Shown piece by piece: positions 9,736-25,060 of a stretch of 64,000 nt of DNA. Each line of letters begins with the position of its first letter. Position 1 is the first letter of the stretch. The position numbers and the translations under genes are program-made. Source of the DNA: Mycoplasmopsis equigenitalium (GTDB lineage Bacteria > Bacillota_I > Bacilli_A > Mycoplasmatales > Metamycoplasmataceae); the NCBI RefSeq assembly GCF_024498255.1, contig NZ_CP101808.1, positions 359,345 through 423,344 on the forward strand. The letters run 5' to 3'. The notes beneath the pieces are model-generated. The model worked only from the letters and a program-made list of their open reading frames with translations. It did not search any database and was not told the DNA's origin.

Positions 9736-10140
9736 AATACTAATTGTTTCAAGTAAATCGTAGTCCGTAATTCTAAGTTTAAGAATAATGAGTTTAGAAA
9801 TAAAGAATAAGAATTCTTTTCGTAATAATTTGATGTGGAGGTTATAGATATCAATTAAAACATTTAGCTCATCAATATAAGTTTGTACATTATCTCTTAA
9901 TTTATAATTGTCAAAAAACTCGTGCGAGTTATAAATATTTAACTCGGGTGAAATTTGCAACATTAAGTTACTGATTTTTTCGAGTGATGTTTTAATTAAA
10001 TTAACCTCGTAATAAATTTGTTTCTTTTTAAAAACGTAAATAATAATTGGAATAATTAGAACAAAACTAAGATAAAACATTACCAAACAGAAGCGATAGA
10101 AGACATCAAAGCGCGAGGTAAAAGGTTTTGTATTGATCAT
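9718..10140 (-). CDS. Hypothetical single-pass membrane protein
   Basis: 140 residues. One strong hydrophobic segment near residues 14-38 (FCLVMFYLSFVLIIPIIIYVF) followed by KKK, then a mainly helical cytoplasmic-type region rich in Leu, Ile and Asn. The ATG shares one base with the lon stop (TAATG), so it is translationally coupled to lon. I do not recognise the family. The weak C-terminus ends inside the trx terminator loop. Confidence 0.65.
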   Translation of the reverse strand: MINTKPFTSRFDVFYRFCLVMFYLSFVLIIPIIIYVFKKKQIYYEVNLIKTSLEKISNLMLQISPELNIYNSHEFFDNYKLRDNVQTYIDELNVLIDIYNLHIKLLRKEFLFFISKLIILKLRITDYDLLETISIKKQPQ

Positions 10141-12827
10141 TATTTTTTCGTTGTAAATAGGTCGTTAAAAATTTCTTTATAGTCAGTTACAGGAACATAT
10201 TTAATGCTTGCTGAAACTTCTTTAGGAATTTCACTCAAATGCTTTTTATTAGCAAAAGGAATATAAACTTTTGTAATTCCCTTTTGGTAAGCAGCAAATG
10301 ATTTTTCTTTAAGACCACCGATTTCTAAAACTTTTCCCCGTAAGGTAATTTCACCAGTCATACCAATGTTAGTAGGAACTTCTTTTTTAGCTAAAGCGGA
10401 AATAATAGCTGTTGTAAAGGTGACGCCAGCGCTAGGGCCATCTTTAGGTGTTGCTCCTTCAGGAACGTGAATATGAATGGTATTTTCTTCGAAATTGAAA
10501 TCGATTCCGAATTTCTTCGCATTTGCCCGAACATATGTCGCGGCAATTTGCGCCGATTCTTGCATCACATCTTTTAATTGACCAGTAAGTTTAAGCTCGC
10601 CTTTGCCTGGATAAGTAGTAACCTCGATTTCTAGCGTACTACCACCATAAGAAGTGTAGGCAAGGCCATTAACGGCACCAATTCGTGGTTTTTTCTCGTT
10701 TTCTTCTTCATCAATTTTCTTAACACCTAAAAGCTGTGTGATTTGTTTTTTGGTTAACTCGAGCGTTTTAATATCACCCTTTTTCTTTTTAAGGTTAAGA
10801 ACAGTGATTTTACGAACAATTTTATCTAGTTGACGATAAAGCCCTCTGACACCAGATTCTAAGGTATAGTGTTTGATGATATATTTAAGCATCTCATCAC
10901 TAATGCTAAATAGATCCTTATTTGCAAAGTTTTGTTTTAATACTCGATCAATTAAGTATTCACGGGCAATCTTAATTTTTTCACTAATTGTATAACTATT
11001 TAATTCAATAATTTCTACCCGGTCAATAAGAGCAGGTGGAATATTTTCGTAGTAGTTAGCGGTTGCAACGAACATAACTTCTGATAAGTCATACTCAAGT
11101 TCGATGTAGTTATCTTGGAAATGTGAGTTTTGTTCAGGATCAAGTACTTCAAGGAGTGCACTTGTAGGGTCGCCACGACGATCATTTGACATCTTGTCAA
11201 TTTCATCAAGTAAAATAACAGGGTTTGATACGCCAGCTTTGTTGATTGCTTGGATAATTTTACCTGGCATAGCACCAACATAAGTTCTTCTGTGGCCACG
11301 GATTTCTGCTTCATCGTGTACCCCACCAAGCGAAATTTTAATCATTTTTCGACCTAAAGCATTTGCGATTGATTTTGCAAGCGATGTCTTACCAGTTCCA
11401 GGAGGCCCAACAAGAGTTAGAATTGGTGAGTAATTTTCGGTATTTTTGCTTGAATCAGTATCTTTAAATAACTCAAGATTGATTTCTTCTTTATCGTTAA
11501 TTTTAATGTTCTCGTGTTTTTTGGTTTCTTTAAGGTATTCGTTACGACGAATTGCGATTGCGATATATTCAACAATCCGTTTTTTAACTTCTTCTAAACC
11601 ATAGTGATTTTTTTCTAATACTTTTTGAGCATTAGCAATTGTTGTGTTAAAGACACTAGTTTTTCTTCAAGGTAGGCTTTTAAGGTTATCAATATAGGTT
11701 TTGGTAATATCAGCATTTGGGCTTGAAGGCATCATATTACGAAGCTTTTCTTGTTCTTCGTTAATAACTTTTAAGACATTGTCAGGATATCTTTTATTTT
11801 TGTTTTGGATTTCACCTTTGTTGTTGCTAATATCTTCACTATCATTATTGTCGTCGATTAAATCCTTAATAATTCGCATTTTTTCCCGTAAAATGAAGTC
11901 TTTTTGTTGTTTATCAAGGTCGTTACGTAATTTGGTTTCGATTTGATTATCGATTTCGGCTGATAATTTATCATCATTTTTATCAAGGAAAATTTTATGT
12001 AAATTTGTAAATAAGGTAAGCGAATTAATTTTTAGTTTGTTAGTAATTGTGAACTGTCTTTGGATTTGTTTTAGTGATTTTGATTCCGGTTTCTTTCAGA
12101 ATAAAAACTCAATTGTTGCAAGAATTGCGTTTTTGTGTGTGATGATCACTGAATCTTGTTCGTTAATACTAATTAATGATCCATAAAGGGCTTTTGCTTG
12201 TTCGAAATCGTCGTAAATTAAAGATGAGGGGTTGGTTTTAGCTTCGTTAATTAATTCATCAAATTGTGCTTTACTAAAGTTTATTTCATCTTTAATGTTT
12301 GGTGTTTTACCTTCTTCAAAGGTTTCAAATGCGCTAACTACTGTCCCGGTGATTTTACTAATATAAGGAACATTATATTTGTTGATCATTTCGGTTGTAA
12401 CATCATGAATTTTAACTAAATTGGTGGCAAAGTATTCAACGTTAATTCCACCGGTTTTGGTGTGTGAAAAACCAAGGATATCAACTAAATATCCATATTC
12501 ACGAATTTGTTTTTTATCAACAAGAATTTCAGCACCTTTCTTGCTATTGCTTGCTTTTGAAAAGTAAATAATGATTTGTGGTTTGTATTCTTCAAGATTT
12601 GCTTGTTTCTTGAGTTCGTCGTCAATTTTGCAAGCATCGATAATTTGATTAACGACATTTTCTTCTTCAATTCTAACATTAGAAAAAAGACCAAAAGGCG
12701 CATCATCAATATTAACAGCGGGTAAAGTAACTATTTTTTCATTGACTTGTTTTTCTTTTTCGCTAGAAAGGTTCTTTCTTCTTAAGTAATTTAAACTTGT
12801 TATAAAAGATTTGGTTGTTTCACTCAT
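10140..12827 (-). CDS. lon: ATP-dependent Lon protease
   Basis: 895 residues. N-terminal substrate-binding region with long insertions, AAA+ domain with Walker A GPPGTGKTSLAKS, Walker B VILLDEIDKM and the GHRRTYVGAMPG signature, then the Ser-Lys protease domain with GPSAGVT (catalytic Ser in PKDGPSAG) and TGEITLRGKVLEIGGLKEK (catalytic Lys). All segments are in one frame when TGA is Trp. AAGGAG lies before the ATG. Lon degrades misfolded and regulatory proteins; in mollicutes it is one of few energy-dependent proteases. leuS lies 68 bases upstream on the same strand. Confidence 0.93.
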
Positions 12828-12860
12828 TTTTCTCCTTTGTGTTTAATGTTATGAGTATTA

Positions 12861-12878
12861 TATTACATTATTGTAATA
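12861..12878 (-). promoter_or_regulatory. Palindrome in the lon promoter
   Basis: TATTACATTATTGTAATA is a perfect 7-bp inverted repeat with 4-base spacer, adjoining a TATAAT-like -10 box (minus strand) 34-51 bases before the lon start. No CIRCE (TTAGCACTC) element is visible. It could be an operator, but AT-rich palindromes are common here. Confidence 0.4.
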
Positions 12879-12894
12879 TATCAAAGGCTAGAAC

Positions 12895-15234
<2,340 letters not shown>

Positions 15235-15359
15235 ATGTACCTTCTTTATATCTTAAAGATGTGTGTTGCAATAGTATTATTATATATTTAATAATGACAA
15301 GATTTCAAAGAAAAATAAAATATGAAAAGTTAGTAATTTTTAATAATAATAATTAATAA

Positions 15360-16037
15360 TTAATTGATTTTTTCTTTGAAAATTGTCGGTTTAATAATAT
15401 TTGATTTGCTAAAAGCAATTTCAAGTAAAATGCTCGCTAGGGCATTAAGGCCATACGAAAGTAAGTTGAAGGCGCTATAAAGTACAAACATACCTAATCA
15501 GTAATTCTCAATTCCAAGCGTCATTCATTTCATATTTTCTCAGTTAGCAGCAAGCGGTCTAAAATCAATGCTTTTGACACTATTAAATAAGTACAAGTAT
15601 GCTGGTGTAAAAAGTAAAGCATTTAAAATGAACATTATGAGCGAACAAATAATTACGCTTACGCTGTAAACTAAAACTTGTTTTTTGATAAAAGATGTAT
15701 TTACTTTTTTAATTAAAAACATCATTAATCATAAAAGAAGAACTAAGATAATTGTTGTTATTAATAAAATTGAATGACCTAGCACCGAAACGGGATCATA
15801 TCCTAAATGAGAGTAACTAGGACCAATTCCAAATCGAATTAATGCTAAACTAATGGCTCCTATTTTAGAAATATAGATAAAGCTAATGATAATAAAAATA
15901 CTAGATAAGTCTAGTTTTAAAAACTGAAAAACAGTCATAAAATTTGACAAATAATTAAAAAGAATTACCAAAGCCAACATCATACTTAGGTAAGCAATTT
16001 TGATTGTCACAGGATTGTATCGGTAGTTGGTATTCAT
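15360..16037 (-). CDS. ECF transporter S component-like vitamin-binding membrane protein
   Basis: 225 residues with about six hydrophobic segments. The arrangement resembles energy-coupling-factor S components: an N-terminal TVKIAYLSMMLALVILF-like helix, then FLKLDLSSIFIIISFIYISKIGAISL, matching the usual LDLSDIP..LLA..FGP segment. TGA codons are Trp. Start chosen at MNTNYRYNP because a TATAAT lies 9 bases upstream, suggesting a leaderless message; an in-frame ATG at 16058 would add seven residues. Substrate unknown; the nearby ribF makes a flavin possible, but this is only context. The shared EcfA/EcfT module is not in the window. Confidence 0.7.
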
Positions 16038-16121
16038 ATAAATATGATTATAGAACATTAAGGATAAAAAACGGGAAAAAGTTAGGAAAAATCACATCTT
16101 GCCTCTTGGTAGTATTAGGGT

Positions 16122-16559
16122 ATGGAAAAAACAAATTTAACAACATTAACGCCAATTACATTGGATAAAAAATTTAAAGATAAGTATAGTATCGAAAATT
16201 TTATCGATACGATTTTCATTATCACTAAGGACCAAGATTATTATTACTATTGTCTTGCCTCTAAAATGGACCAAAAAACACAAATGACTAACGGAATATG
16301 AATCGAAAAAGAAGATGGAATGGACAAGGAGCAAGAACCACAAAAATTCGATTCATTTTACTTTTTAAGTTTAAATTCAATTTTTCGTATTCGTCGCAGT
16401 GAACTTGAAAGTTTTGTTGCTGCGGAAAGCAAAACACGAATTAAATGAGAAACCCAGCTTGATATTGTTGTCAAGATTGATGAACTTGTTAATAGCAAAA
16501 ACAAAATCCATATTGTCGTCGTTGATAATATTAGAAAAAACATCTTAACTATCAACTAA
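16122..16559 (+). CDS. Hypothetical protein upstream of ribF
   Basis: 145 residues, soluble, with no signal or membrane segment. It is open only with TGA as Trp (WIEKED and WETQLD), which supports a real gene. It is rich in Lys, Asp and Ile with a basic patch IFRIRRSELESF. A TAGTAT -10-like box six bases before the ATG suggests a leaderless transcript. ribF follows immediately, and the two genes are probably co-transcribed. I do not recognise the family. Confidence 0.65.
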
Positions 16560-16580
16560 TTGATTATAATTAAAGACATA

Positions 16581-17406
16581 ATGGACATTTACAAGTATGG
16601 TAGCGATTATGAATTTAAAAACCCAGTATTTATACTGGGTTCTTTTGAATCGCTTCACATTGGTCATTATGAGTTAATTTTAGCTGCTAAAAAATTTGGC
16701 AAACAAACTGTAATGATGATTTTTGACGATCCGGATGTAATGCCTAATAAGTCGAAAGAAAAGTTTATACAACTTGAAGTTCGTTTGCAACAAATTGCTG
16801 ATTTAGGAATTGACAATGTTATTTTGGTTGAGTTTAGTAAGGTTAAACATCTACCTGGACAAGTGTTTCTAGATATGTTATTTAAAAAACAAAAACCAGT
16901 TATTGTTTGTGGTGCTGATTTTAAATTTGGCAGCGACTTACTAGATGTTAATTATTTAAAAAAATATTATGAAACAGTTGTTTGCGATCTTCAGTTAGTT
17001 AAAGGACATAAAATTTCTACATCAATTATTAAGGAACAAATTCCAATGGGTTTTGTTGAATTTGCCAACAAATTACTGGTTAAAGATTATGCAATTAAAA
17101 TTAGGCTTGAAAGTGGTTTTAGTTTTAAATGAAGTGATATTTTAAAACTGCACTATGGGATTTACGCCGCGACTATCGAGATTAATGATTTTATGTATTA
17201 CTGTGTTTTACATGTTGATATGAATCAAAATCAACATCTTAAGTTTCTTGATTTTGATGCCAAAGAAGAAGCGATTATTAATGCTGATTACATTTTAAAT
17301 ATTCACCAAGAAATTCGACTCATTTCTAATCAAAGATTAGATAAAATTAGTAGTGTAGATTTACAAAATGCCAAAGCATATTTTGTTGCAAAAATAAAGG
17401 AGAACA

Positions 17407-17414
<8 letters not shown>
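16581..17414 (+). CDS. ribF: RibF-type FAD synthetase with a degenerate riboflavin kinase domain
   Basis: 277 residues from the ATG at 16581; a TTG at 16560 directly after the previous stop could add seven. The N-terminal nucleotidyltransferase domain has FILGSFESLHIGHYELI, VCGADFKFGS and KISTSIIKEQI, the hallmarks of FMN adenylylation to FAD. The C-terminal domain (from about residue 180) shows the length and HLKFLDFD element of a flavokinase but lacks a recognisable GRxxGFPTAN phosphate-binding motif. It may therefore be only an FAD synthetase. It overlaps alaS by eight bases. Confidence 0.82.
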
Positions 17415-20026
<2,612 letters not shown>

Positions 20027-20034
<8 letters not shown>

Positions 20035-20446
20035 AATCGCCCTTGATTTGGGTACGGTTACTTGTGGCGTGGCAATTAGCGATCCGTTTGATATGTTTGC
20101 CATTGGATTAGAAACAATTAAATATTTTGAGTACGATTTCGAAGTTATCTTAAACAAAATCGATGAATATTTAAAGGAATACGAAATTGACACAATTATA
20201 CTTGGCTATCCACTTCGCAAGACAAGTACAAAATCACAAACTACACTTTATGTTGAAAACTTTTATCATTTACTAAAAACAAAATATAACTTAAAAATTG
20301 TTTTACAAGACGAAACCGAAACAACTATCGAGGCAAGAGCGATTCTTAAAAGCGGTGGTTTAGCGCGTCGTAAGCAAAAGAAATTTAAGGACTCGTTAGC
20401 GGCACAGCTAATTTTAGAGCGTTATATGGGGATTAATCATGAATAA
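20027..20446 (+). CDS. ruvX: YqgF/RuvX family RNase H-fold nuclease
   Basis: 139 residues. The RNase H-like fold motifs are present: ALDLGTVTCGVAISDP with the first acidic residue, IILGYPLRK, VLQDETETTIEA and a final KDSLAAQLILE with the last Asp. YqgF proteins act in 16S rRNA 5'-end maturation and/or Holliday junction processing. It overlaps alaS and the next gene by eight bases each, a run typical of this cluster. Confidence 0.9.
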
Positions 20447-21071
20447 AACAGATAAGATTTTATTGATTTCAATGTTTGTGGCAATTGGAATTTCATTTAT
20501 AAGTTTTATTATTTTCTTTTTTATTATTCGTCGTGTAAAAAATAAATATTCATTTGGCAACACTAATCAAGCGGTGCGTAAAAACGCTGGTGAAATTAAT
20601 GATGATGTTAAAGACAAACTTGGAATTAGTATGAAGCCACAACAAGTAGAATTTTTAATTAATAATATTTTTATTAACCAGTACGAAAATATTCTTATTT
20701 TTGGTCAAAATTGTGAATACTATGGTTTCACAATTGCAAAACAACTAAAATGAACTAAGATTTTTCATAACAAAGTTGACGAAGAGAATCTTAACAAAAT
20801 TAAAAACTTAGGTTACGAATACAATTATAAAATGGCCGGATTAAATCAAACATTCGATGCTATTTTGTGAATAAATGACGAGGATATTAATAATTACCTT
20901 GAAAATTTATATGAAAAACTCAATGCAAACGGGATGATTATTATCAATGTTAATCCATTAAATAATTACTCACGAACAATTCTTAGTGACCAAATTAAGA
21001 AGTTTGGTTACTTATATGAATTTAGTGCCGATCGTAAATTTATTTTAATCGTCAAGAAAATAAATAAATAA
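20439..21071 (+). CDS. Membrane-anchored protein with a possible methyltransferase-like domain
   Basis: 210 residues. One N-terminal transmembrane helix (residues 7-31), then a soluble alpha/beta domain: ENILIFGQNCEYYGFTIAKQL resembles the first strand-loop-helix of a Rossmann fold, FDAILWINDED and NGMIIINVNPLN resemble later strands of a methyltransferase. The Gly-rich SAM motif is weak. Similar anchored proteins occur in other mycoplasmas under a putative methyltransferase label; function is unproven. TGA is Trp at KWTKIF and LWINDE. Confidence 0.65.
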
Positions 21072-21095
21072 CGAAGCCTATATATTTTTGTAATA

Positions 21096-21101
21096 TATAA
21101 T
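21096..21101 (+). promoter_or_regulatory. greA -10 box
   Basis: TATAAT 30 bases before the greA start, in the only gap of this gene run, with GAAAGGAG as ribosome binding site. Confidence 0.6.
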
Positions 21102-21130
21102 AACTATACTAACAGCGAAAGGAGCATAAA

Positions 21131-21604
21131 ATGAAAAACAAAAATCAAACACTTTTAACCGAATCAGGTCTTAAAAAATTACAAGAAGAATTAAAACATC
21201 TTGTTGAGGTTGAACGTCCTGAGGTTATTCAAGAAATTAAGGAAGCTAGAGAATTAGGTGACCTTTCTGAAAATGCTGAATACGATTCAGCTCGTGAACG
21301 TCAAGGGAAAATCGAAGCCCGGATTTCGGAAATCGAAAAACTTTTAACAAACGCCAAAATTATCGAAACAACAACCACTGATACCGTGACAATTGGTAGT
21401 TTTGTTAAACTTAAAAATGAACTTACTAAAAAAACAAATACATATCAAATTGTTGGTGAAATCGATGCAAACCCAATTAACAAAAAAATTTCAAACGTTT
21501 CACCACTTGCACAGTCAGTATTAGGTCATAGAGTTGGTGAAGTTGTCGAAGTTGATGCTCCTGAAAAATATAGTGTCAAAATTCTTGAAATAGGACATAA
21601 ATAA
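21131..21604 (+). CDS. greA: Transcription elongation factor GreA
   Basis: 157 residues. The N-terminal coiled-coil hairpin carries the acidic tip ELGDLSENAEYDSARERQG, which enters the RNA polymerase secondary channel to stimulate cleavage of backtracked RNA. The C-terminal FKBP-like domain ends with SPLAQSVLGHRVGEVVEV. Full length for the family. Its TAA shares a base with the next ATG. Confidence 0.95.
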   Translation: MKNKNQTLLTESGLKKLQEELKHLVEVERPEVIQEIKEARELGDLSENAEYDSARERQGKIEARISEIEKLLTNAKIIETTTTDTVTIGSFVKLKNELTKKTNTYQIVGEIDANPINKKISNVSPLAQSVLGHRVGEVVEVDAPEKYSVKILEIGHK

Positions 21605-22263
21605 TGCTTATCGGAATAAGTGGTATGATCAGCAGCGGCAAAAGTACTCTTACTAATCGCCTTGTTGATTATTTTAATCAAAAAAATGAAACTTGAAAAC
21701 TTGATGAATTCGCTGAAGACGACGAAGTTTTCAACACCTTCTTAAAATGACTTTATGAAAAACAACCAAATTTAACAATTGGTTTTCAATCATATGTTGT
21801 TGAAAACCACACCACCAAACTTAATGACCTACTTACAAAATTTAAAGAAGCAAAGTTAGATCCGCAAAAGAACCATATTTTCTTGGATCGTTTTAGTATT
21901 GAACACTATATTTTTGCTAATGTTATTTTAAAAGAAAAAGGCGAAAAATACTTAAAAGGGTATGATGCGCTTTTTAGACATTTAATTACTAAAAAGGAAA
22001 CACCAGCGTTGGCGATTTATCTTGATATGAGTTTCGAAACTTTTAAAAAACGTCTTTTTTCACGTGGGAGAGAAGTAGAAATTGCTAATTTCGAAACTAA
22101 TAAAGAGTATTTTCAAACTTTATACAACAATTACAAAACTACATTTATAGCACAAGCGCAAAAATATAACCTTAACTATGTAGTGATTGATACCAATAAC
22201 TTAAACGAAGAACAAGTTTTTAAAAAAGCGGTGGCAGTTATTGAAAGTGAGATGCAAAAATAA
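21604..22263 (+). CDS. Deoxynucleoside kinase (dAdo/dGuo kinase family), copy 1
   Basis: 219 residues. P-loop GISGMISSGKSTL at the N-terminus; DRFSIEHYIF is the family D/E-R-x motif that orders the active site; AIYLDMSFETFKKRLFSRGREVE is the LID region with conserved arginines. It phosphorylates salvaged deoxynucleosides. It is in TAATG overlap with both greA and the paralogue that follows. Confidence 0.88.
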
Positions 22264-22943
22264 TGGTAATTGGCATTAGTGGTAATATCGCTTCTGGTAA
22301 ATCTACGCTTTCAAAGGCATTACACAAACATTACAAAACATCAATGGTAATTGAAGAATTTAAAGACGATGATCCTGTTTTTAATACCTTCTTGCGTTGA
22401 ATTTATGAACAAAAACCAAACATTGATATTGGATTTCAGAGCTATATCGTTGAATCGTTAACCGATAATTTTAAAAGGCTAAATAATAAATTTTTAGAAA
22501 CAAGAAATCATCAAAATGATTTATTGATACTTGATCGTTTTGTGCTTGAACATTATGTTTTTGCTGTTGCGAATCTCGAAAAAAAAGAAAAGAAATATCT
22601 AGAAGCATTTAATGCGTTATTTGAAGAAATTCTAGATTTAGAAGCAAATCCGGATTTAGCAATTTATTTAGATATGACATTTGAGACGTTTAAAAAACAC
22701 CTTTTTAAGCGAAATCGTGAGGTAGAAACTAGTAATTGAGACGCGAATTATAATTATTTTAAAAGGTTGCATGAGTTATATAAAGATGTTTTTATTGAAG
22801 TTGTTGAAAAATTTCAAATACCTTATTATATAATTGATGTAAATAATTTAACAAGTAAAGAAGTAACTGAAAAAGCAATCGCGATTATTGATAATCACGA
22901 TTTTTCAACTTCAAAAAGGATGAAATGGAAAAACACGAATTAG
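22263..22943 (+). CDS. Deoxynucleoside kinase (dAdo/dGuo kinase family), copy 2
   Basis: 226 residues, a tandem paralogue of the preceding gene: GISGNIASGKSTL, LILDRFVLEHYVFA and AIYLDMTFETFKKHLFKRNREVE align throughout. The C-terminus runs 19 bases into hpt, giving a basic tail KRMKWKNTN. Divergent substrate-pocket residues may give the two enzymes different base preferences (dAdo versus dGuo), but this cannot be read from sequence by eye. Confidence 0.87.
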
Positions 22944-23467
22944 TAAAAAAAGTTTTATTTACAAAAGAAGAACTAGAAGCTAAGATTAAAACATTAGCTG
23001 AATGAGTTAACGAAACCTACAAAGACTCAAACGACTTAATTATTGTTGGTATTATGAAAGGTGCAATGCCATTTATGATGCAATTAATTAAAGATGTAAC
23101 AGTTGACTGTGTCTTAGACTTTTTAACAGTTTCGTCATACCAAGGCGGATTAAAAACAACTGGTAATGCCAAAGTGATTCTTGATATGGCACAAGATATC
23201 AAGGATAAGGACGTACTTATTGTTGAAGAAATAATTGATTCTGGGATTACTTTAAAACGGATTAACGATATGCTTTCAGCTCGTCGTCCTCGTAGTCTTC
23301 GGATTATGACGCTATTAGACAAACAAGCGAATCGCCAAGAAAATATTAATCCAGATATTAATGGTTTTGTTATTCCAAACCATTTCGTAGTTGGATTTGG
23401 TCTTGATTATGACGAAAAATTAAGAAACTTACCATATATTGGTATCTTCGATCAAAGCAAGATATAA
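22925..23467 (+). CDS. hpt: Hypoxanthine phosphoribosyltransferase
   Basis: 180 residues. IVGIMKGAMPFM is the phosphate-binding loop; the PRPP motif reads VLIVEEIIDSGITL, with Glu in the second acidic position where Asp is usual. The end has FVVGFGLDYDEKLRNLPYIG, characteristic of HPRT. It converts hypoxanthine or guanine with PRPP to IMP or GMP, feeding guaB. AAAAGGA precedes the ATG at 22925, which lies within the 3' end of the kinase gene. Confidence 0.92.
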
Positions 23468-23494
23468 AAAAATCTCTCAACAAGAGATTTTTTT
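23466..23494. terminator. Bidirectional terminator between hpt and rpmB
   Basis: Stem AATCTCT/AGAGATT (23471-23477 and 23483-23489) extended by A/T runs on both sides; loop CAACA. Confidence 0.85.
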
Positions 23495-23495
23495 T

Positions 23496-23687
23496 TTATA
23501 CTAAACCGTGTTTTTTAAGTGTTTTTGCGGTTTTAGCTGTTACACGTAAGGTTACTGGTTTACCGCCGTCATTGAGAGTTACTTTTTGTAGATTAAGATT
23601 AAATCTACGTTTTGTACTATTAAGAGCGTGTGAACGAATATTACCAGTCATCGCTTTTTTGCCAGTTAGCATATCTTGTCTTGACAT
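23496..23687 (-). CDS. rpmB: Ribosomal protein L28
   Basis: 63 residues. It contains GKKAMTGNIRSHALNSTKRRFNLN and VTLRVTAKTAKTLKKHG, the L28 signature. The CxxC pair of zinc-type L28 is absent (MSRQDMLTGK at the start). Monocistronic, with GAAAGGAAG-type RBS. Confidence 0.95.
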   Translation of the reverse strand: MSRQDMLTGKKAMTGNIRSHALNSTKRRFNLNLQKVTLNDGGKPVTLRVTAKTAKTLKKHGLV

Positions 23688-23794
23688 AACTTCCTTTCCA
23701 TTTTTTTCAGACTTGCCGTAAAATCAAGTATTAGTATTATAACGGAAAAATATAATTTCATTCAGACAAAATTATAAAAAAATAGCAATTAATG

Positions 23795-24853
23795 CTATTT
23801 ATTTTCGATTTCTTCAATTAATTCTTCTAAAGTAATATCGCCTGCTCTTTCTTCTTCGATAATTGCTTCATTATTACTTGGCTTCTTCGATGCAGTTTTA
23901 GTTGCTTTTTTAGTTGTTTTAACTGGTTTTGGCGCAATTTCGATGTTTTCCGTTGAGCGTGTTTTTGGTGTTTTTGCAACTTCGGCGATTGTGCTCATAA
24001 TTTTAGCAACAGAACCTAAATCAGGTGGAATAATAATTTTTGTGGCTTTTCCATCAGCCATTTTACCTAACGCTTCAATTGCAAGGAATTGTAGAATTTT
24101 ATCGTTTAGTTTACTATCACCAAGTGATCTAATAAAGGCTTGTTTTGCTTCCCCGTCAAGAATTAATGATCTGTTTTCAGCCTCAGCACTAAGAATTTTT
24201 GATTCTTTATCCCCTTGAGCGCGTAAAATTGCTGCTTCTTTTTCAGCATTTGCTTTAAGAATTTCTGCTCTTCTTTCCCGTTCGGCAGAAAGTTGTTTAT
24301 TCATTGCTTCGGCGATGTTGGCAGGTACGCCAATTTCTTGAATTTCTACCCGAATCACATCAATTCCTCATGGATCGGTTGCTTCATCCAAAATCGCTTT
24401 TAATTTTTCATTTACTGTATCACGTGATGTAAGACACTCATCAAGCTCTAATCCACCAACCACATTTCTTAAAGTAGTAGTTGTTAAACCATCAATAGCT
24501 TCGAGTGGTTTATCCACGCCATAAGCAAATAGTTTGGGATCAACAATTTTGAAATAAACAATTGTATCAATAACAACAATCGCGTTATCTTTAGTGATTA
24601 CTGATTGTGCATGAAAATCTTTAACTTGTTCCTTAAAATGTCCTTTTAGTGTAATTTTGTCTAGGCCATGAAGTAAGAAGTGAATCCCTCTTTTTCAAGT
24701 TTTACGATATTTTCCAAGTCGTTCAATATTTCAGAAATATGACTCGCTGACGATTTTAAAACCAGCTAGAACTCAAATGATTATCATTCCCGCTAATACA
24801 AAGAGGGCAATTACTAATCCTGATGCTCATTCTGGCATTCCTCATAAACTCAT
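23795..24853 (-). CDS. SPFH/band-7 (stomatin/prohibitin-like) membrane protein
   Basis: 352 residues. One N-terminal transmembrane helix (about residues 10-32), then the SPFH domain (SYFWNIERLGKYRKTW; VITKDNAIVVIDTIVYFKI; ALRNVVGG-type segment LRNVVGGLELDECLTSRD; WGIDVIRVEIQEIGVP), a coiled coil rich in Ala/Glu/Arg (residues ~175-220), and a Lys/Thr-rich then acidic tail. Members organise membrane microdomains and often work with membrane proteases. AGGAG precedes the start. No NfeD partner is adjacent. Confidence 0.88.
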
Positions 24854-25060
24854 TTTGTCTCCTAATTAATTTTTATGTAAAAATTATACACATTTTAGAC
24901 ACTAATACTTTAGTGTGTGTGCGCGATTTTACTTTCAAGATAAAAGCGATATGTAATTTATTTTCACAATATTCGCCGATATCTATATGAAAAAATGAAT
25001 TGGTATATAATTGATTTAGTGCTGAAAAAGGCACTATTTTAGACGATTGAAAGGAAAGAA

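Noticed and set aside
12828..12894. CIRCE heat-shock element for lon
   Set aside because: No TTAGCACTC-like repeats are present; only an AT-rich palindrome is seen.
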